A stretch of 64,000 bases of DNA from an uncultured Eubacterium sp. (GTDB lineage: Bacteria > Bacillota > Clostridia > Lachnospirales > Lachnospiraceae): positions 15,724-79,723 of the forward strand of contig CAJTVR010000010.1 in the NCBI GenBank assembly GCA_910580075.1, given 5' to 3'. This document shows positions 61,005 through 64,000 of this stretch, piece after piece. A model generated the notes under the pieces. That model ran no database searches. It was not told the DNA's origin and was given only the letters and a program-made list of their open reading frames with translations. A program made the position numbers and the translations under genes. The number at the start of each line of letters is the position of its first letter. Within the stretch, counting starts at the first letter, position 1.

Positions 61005-62489
61005 ATGAGCCTTACGAGTTTAACAGCAGTTGAATTAGGCGCAAAAATCCGCCGCGGGGAAGTATCGGCGGAGGAAGCGGTCAGAGATTTCATTGCGCAG
61101 ATACATAAAAAAGAGCCGGACATTCACAGCTTTGTAACGGTGGATGAGGAAGGTGCAGTAAAGCAGGCAGGAGACGTTCAGAAAAAAATCTCTGCCGGAG
61201 AACTTACAGGGGCGCTTGCAGGTGTTCCTGTGGCCGTTAAGGATAATATGTGTACAAAAGGGCTGCTTACAACCTGCAGTTCCAGGATGCTGTCTGACTT
61301 TGTACCGTTTTATACCGCAGAAGCAGTAGAAAGGCTCAGGCGGGCAGGGGCCGTTGTGCTTGGCAAGACAAACATGGATGAATTTGCCATGGGTTCTACG
61401 ACCGAGACGTCTTATTACGGGCCGACCAGAAATCCATGGAATTTAAATCATGTACCGGGCGGATCTTCCGGGGGTTCGTGTGCAGCTGTAGCGGCGGAGG
61501 AATGTGCGTATGCCTTAGGCTCCGATACAGGCGGCTCTATCAGGCAGCCGAGCGCGTTTTGCGGCGTGACAGGAATCAAGCCGACTTACGGAACCGTCTC
61601 CCGCTACGGCCTGATTGCATATGGATCGTCGTTAGATCAGATCGGACCTGTGGCCAAAAATGTATCAGACTGTGCAGCAGTTTTGGAAGTGATTTCCGGA
61701 CATGATGAGAAAGATTCTACATCTATTCCGCGGACGGATACAGATTTTACTGCTGCACTTACAGATGATGTAAAGGGCATGAAAATCGGGCTTCCAAGAG
61801 ATTATTTTGGTGAGGGGCTGGATGCGGAGGTAAAGGCAGCAGTTCTAAAGGCCGCGGATGTGCTGCGGGACCAGGGCGCTATTGTAGAAGAGTTTGACTT
61901 AGGCCTTGCAGAATATGCCATTCCGGCGTATTACGTTATCGCCTGTGCAGAAGCAGGTTCAAACCTGGAGCGGTTTGACGGTATTAAATACGGTTTCCGG
62001 GCCGGGCAGTACGAGGGGCTTCATGATATGTATAAAAAAACCCGTTCCCAGGGATTCGGACCGGAAGTAAAAAGACGCATTATGCTTGGAGCTTTTGTAC
62101 TCAGCAGCGGATATTATGATGCTTATTATTTGAAAGCGCTGCGCACAAAAGCGCTGATTAAAAAAGCCTTTGACGAAGCCTTTACAAAGTTTGACGTGAT
62201 TTTAGGGCCGGCGGCACCACAGACAGCGCCGGAAATTGGAAAGAGCCTGGAAGATCCGCTTAAAATGTACCTGGGAGATATCTATACGGTTTCGGTCAAT
62301 CTGGCCGGGCTGCCAGGCATATCGGTTCCTGCAGGAACCGATTCGAAAGGCCTTCCGATTGGAATGCAGTTAATCGGAGACTGCTTTCAGGAAAAAAAGA
62401 TAATCCGTGCAGCATATGCCTATGAACAGACAAAAGCATATGCAGCGTGTCCTTATGCGCGCCGGCAGGAAGGAGCTGATATACTATGA
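61005..62489 (+). CDS. gatA: Asp-tRNA(Asn)/Glu-tRNA(Gln) amidotransferase subunit A
   Basis: GatA is the amidase-signature subunit that releases ammonia from glutamine. The 494-residue protein has the catalytic Lys in PVAVKDNMCTKG, and the cis-Ser and nucleophile Ser in PGGSSGGSCAAVAAEEC and GSDTGGSIRQPSAF. AGGAGGAAATGC supports the ATG. It overlaps gatB by four bases. Confidence 0.97.
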   Translation: MSLTSLTAVELGAKIRRGEVSAEEAVRDFIAQIHKKEPDIHSFVTVDEEGAVKQAGDVQKKISAGELTGALAGVPVAVKDNMCTKGLLTTCSSRMLSDFVPFYTAEAVERLRRAGAVVLGKTNMDEFAMGSTTETSYYGPTRNPWNLNHVPGGSSGGSCAAVAAEECAYALGSDTGGSIRQPSAFCGVTGIKPTYGTVSRYGLIAYGSSLDQIGPVAKNVSDCAAVLEVISGHDEKDSTSIPRTDTDFTAALTDDVKGMKIGLPRDYFGEGLDAEVKAAVLKAADVLRDQGAIVEEFDLGLAEYAIPAYYVIACAEAGSNLERFDGIKYGFRAGQYEGLHDMYKKTRSQGFGPEVKRRIMLGAFVLSSGYYDAYYLKALRTKALIKKAFDEAFTKFDVILGPAAPQTAPEIGKSLEDPLKMYLGDIYTVSVNLAGLPGISVPAGTDSKGLPIGMQLIGDCFQEKKIIRAAYAYEQTKAYAACPYARRQEGADIL

Positions 62490-63913
62490 TAGAATATGAA
62501 ACCGTCATCGGATTAGAAGTCCATGTAGAACTGGCATCGAAGACGAAAATCTTCTGCGGCTGTTCCACGGCATTCGGGGCAGAACCGAATGCCAATACCT
62601 GTCCGGTCTGTACAGGCATGCCAGGCTCGCTACCGGTGCTGAATAAACAGGTTGTGGAATATGCAGCTGCTGTGGGCATTGCTTTGGAATGTGAGATTGC
62701 TTCTTATAGCAGATTTGACAGAAAAAACTATTTTTATCCCGATAATCCGCAAAACTACCAGATTTCACAGCTCTATCTTCCGCTTTGCAGGAATGGAAGA
62801 GTGCAGATACAGACACCGGACGGCAGCAGATTCATTGGAATCCATGAAATCCATATGGAAGAGGATGCCGGAAAACTGATTCACGACGAATCAGAAGACA
62901 GATCTTTGATCGATTATAACCGCTCCGGCGTGCCGTTAATCGAAATCGTTTCCGAGCCTGATATGCGAAACAGTGAAGAAGTTATTGCGTATCTGGAAAA
63001 ACTGCGCATGATCATCCAGTACCTGGGCGCTTCCGACTGCAAGCTCCAGGAAGGCTCTATGCGTGCGGATGTAAACCTGTCAGTCCGAAAAGCCGGAGAG
63101 ACGGAATTCGGGACACGTACGGAGATGAAAAACCTAAACTCCTTCCGGGCAATTACAAGAGCGATTGAAAACGAAAGAAACCGACAGATCGATTTGCTTG
63201 AATCCGGTGAAAAAGTCATACAGGAAACAAGGCGCTGGGATGATGCAAAAGGATATTCGTACGCCATGCGTTCGAAAGAAGACGCACAGGATTACCGTTA
63301 CTTCCCGGAACCGGACCTGGTGCCAGTCGTTATCAGCGGGGAATGGCTCAGCCGGATACGGGATGCGCAGCCGGAACTTCGGGATGCGCGTATGTCCCGT
63401 TTTCAGAAACAGTACGGACTGCCAGAGTACGATGCTTCGATCATTACCAGCTCTAAAAAAATGGCCGATTTATTTGAAGAAACATCCGGAATCTGCGGCA
63501 GGCCGAAAAAGGTATCCAACTGGCTGATGGGCGAAACGATGCGTCTGTTAAAGGAAACCGGAAAAGACGCAGATGAACTTTCACTAGATGCGCACAGCTT
63601 TGCAAAACTGGTAAATCTGGCAGACGACAAAGCTGTGAGCAATACAGCTGCAAAAGAGGCGTTTGAGGAATTTTTCAAAAACGGTACAGATCCGGAAATA
63701 TATATAGAAGAAAAGGGTTTAAAATCTGTAAGCGACGAAGGAGCGCTGCGCAGCGTAATTGAAAAGGTAATCACTGAAAACCCGCAGTCGGTACAGGATT
63801 ACCGCAATGGAAAAGAAAAAGCGATTGGATTTTTAGTCGGGCAGACAATGAAAGCTATGAAGGGAAAGGCAAATCCTGGGATGGTGAATCAGATCTTAAA
63901 GGAGATGCTGTAG
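62486..63913 (+). CDS. gatB: Asp-tRNA(Asn)/Glu-tRNA(Gln) amidotransferase subunit B
   Basis: GatB phosphorylates the mischarged aminoacyl-tRNA and amidates it. The 475-residue protein starts YETVIGLEVHVELASKTKIF. It has CGCSTAFG and CPVCTGMPGSLPVLN with the zinc cysteines, DYNRSGVPLIEIVSEPD, and a C-terminal YqeY-like tRNA-binding region ending GMVNQILKEML. It overlaps gatA and ends the operon in the window. Confidence 0.97.
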   Translation: MIEYETVIGLEVHVELASKTKIFCGCSTAFGAEPNANTCPVCTGMPGSLPVLNKQVVEYAAAVGIALECEIASYSRFDRKNYFYPDNPQNYQISQLYLPLCRNGRVQIQTPDGSRFIGIHEIHMEEDAGKLIHDESEDRSLIDYNRSGVPLIEIVSEPDMRNSEEVIAYLEKLRMIIQYLGASDCKLQEGSMRADVNLSVRKAGETEFGTRTEMKNLNSFRAITRAIENERNRQIDLLESGEKVIQETRRWDDAKGYSYAMRSKEDAQDYRYFPEPDLVPVVISGEWLSRIRDAQPELRDARMSRFQKQYGLPEYDASIITSSKKMADLFEETSGICGRPKKVSNWLMGETMRLLKETGKDADELSLDAHSFAKLVNLADDKAVSNTAAKEAFEEFFKNGTDPEIYIEEKGLKSVSDEGALRSVIEKVITENPQSVQDYRNGKEKAIGFLVGQTMKAMKGKANPGMVNQILKEML

Positions 63914-63940
63914 CGGACAGATGCTGCAGGGTATGTATTG

Positions 63941-64000
63941 ATTAGCCGGACGCTGGGAAGAGACACTTTTTCCTTTTTCTGTTCCGCTTGCGAACAGTAA
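63941..64000 (+). repeat. Dispersed mosaic repeat, copy G (cut by window end)
   Basis: TAGCCGGACGCTGGGAAGAG followed by a pyrimidine tract (CACTTTTTCCTTTTTCTG) and the dyad CTGTTCCGCTTGCGAACAG match the left part of copies B and C. It lies about 30 bp after gatB. Confidence 0.85.

Overview
The window reads as a chromosome segment of a spore-forming, Gram-positive Clostridia, most likely a gut Lachnospiraceae. The reasons are: an ffh-rpsP-KH-rimM-trmD block, SpoVAD/SpoVAE, DAP synthesis through LL-DAP aminotransferase (DapL), a lysine riboswitch, a T-box, and AspRS plus GatCAB for indirect Asn-tRNA synthesis. The species cannot be named from this sequence. No rRNA, tRNA, CRISPR array or prophage was seen.

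Layout. 0-4.4 kb: translation and SRP genes, then an Sfp-type phosphopantetheinyl transferase. 4.3-9.5 kb: DtxR-like regulator, Fe-alcohol dehydrogenase, spoVAD-spoVAE, a low-complexity lipoprotein and a secreted Ig-like protein. 9.6-18.2 kb: guaB, a PTS IICB permease, a eukaryotic-type HisA, glnA with an ANTAR regulator, dapF and dapL. 18.4-22.7 kb: FadR-type regulator, GntP permease and YjhG/YagF-like aldonate dehydratase. 23-30.4 kb: hybrid histidine kinase, acetyltransferase, typA, a leader RNA before a tandem OB-fold SSB, and a corrinoid adenosyltransferase. 30.5-38.2 kb: an unusual cluster in which a PRD/Mga-type regulator is divergent from two xylose-isomerase-like TIM barrels (one frameshifted), a VOC protein, an aldo/keto reductase, a thiolase-fold enzyme, a DUF35 Zn-ribbon/OB protein and a lone acyl carrier protein. 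38.6-44.6 kb: an AT-rich island with a Type IIS restriction-modification system of the AlwI/BstNBI class, an IS3-family remnant and decayed genes, bracketed by two direct copies of a dispersed repeat. 45-52 kb: a two-component system and an ABC exporter whose genes are split by a repeat complex. 52-54.4 kb: lysine riboswitch, dapA, dapB. 54.8-64 kb: asnA, a hydrolase, an HD-GYP response regulator, then a T-box, aspS and gatCAB.

Two themes cut across the window. First, intergenic DNA is unusually rich in repeats. There is a mosaic dispersed element (at least seven full or partial copies), minisatellite-like arrays, and tandem 20-48 bp repeats in operon spacers and between convergent genes. Second, the metabolic genes interlock. 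DapF, DapL, DapA and DapB supply meso-DAP and lysine. The AAC-type T-box links Asn-tRNA charging to aspS-gatCAB, beside asnA. The phosphopantetheinyl transferase could activate the orphan ACP of the thiolase/DUF35 cluster. That cluster is the best candidate for an undescribed pathway.
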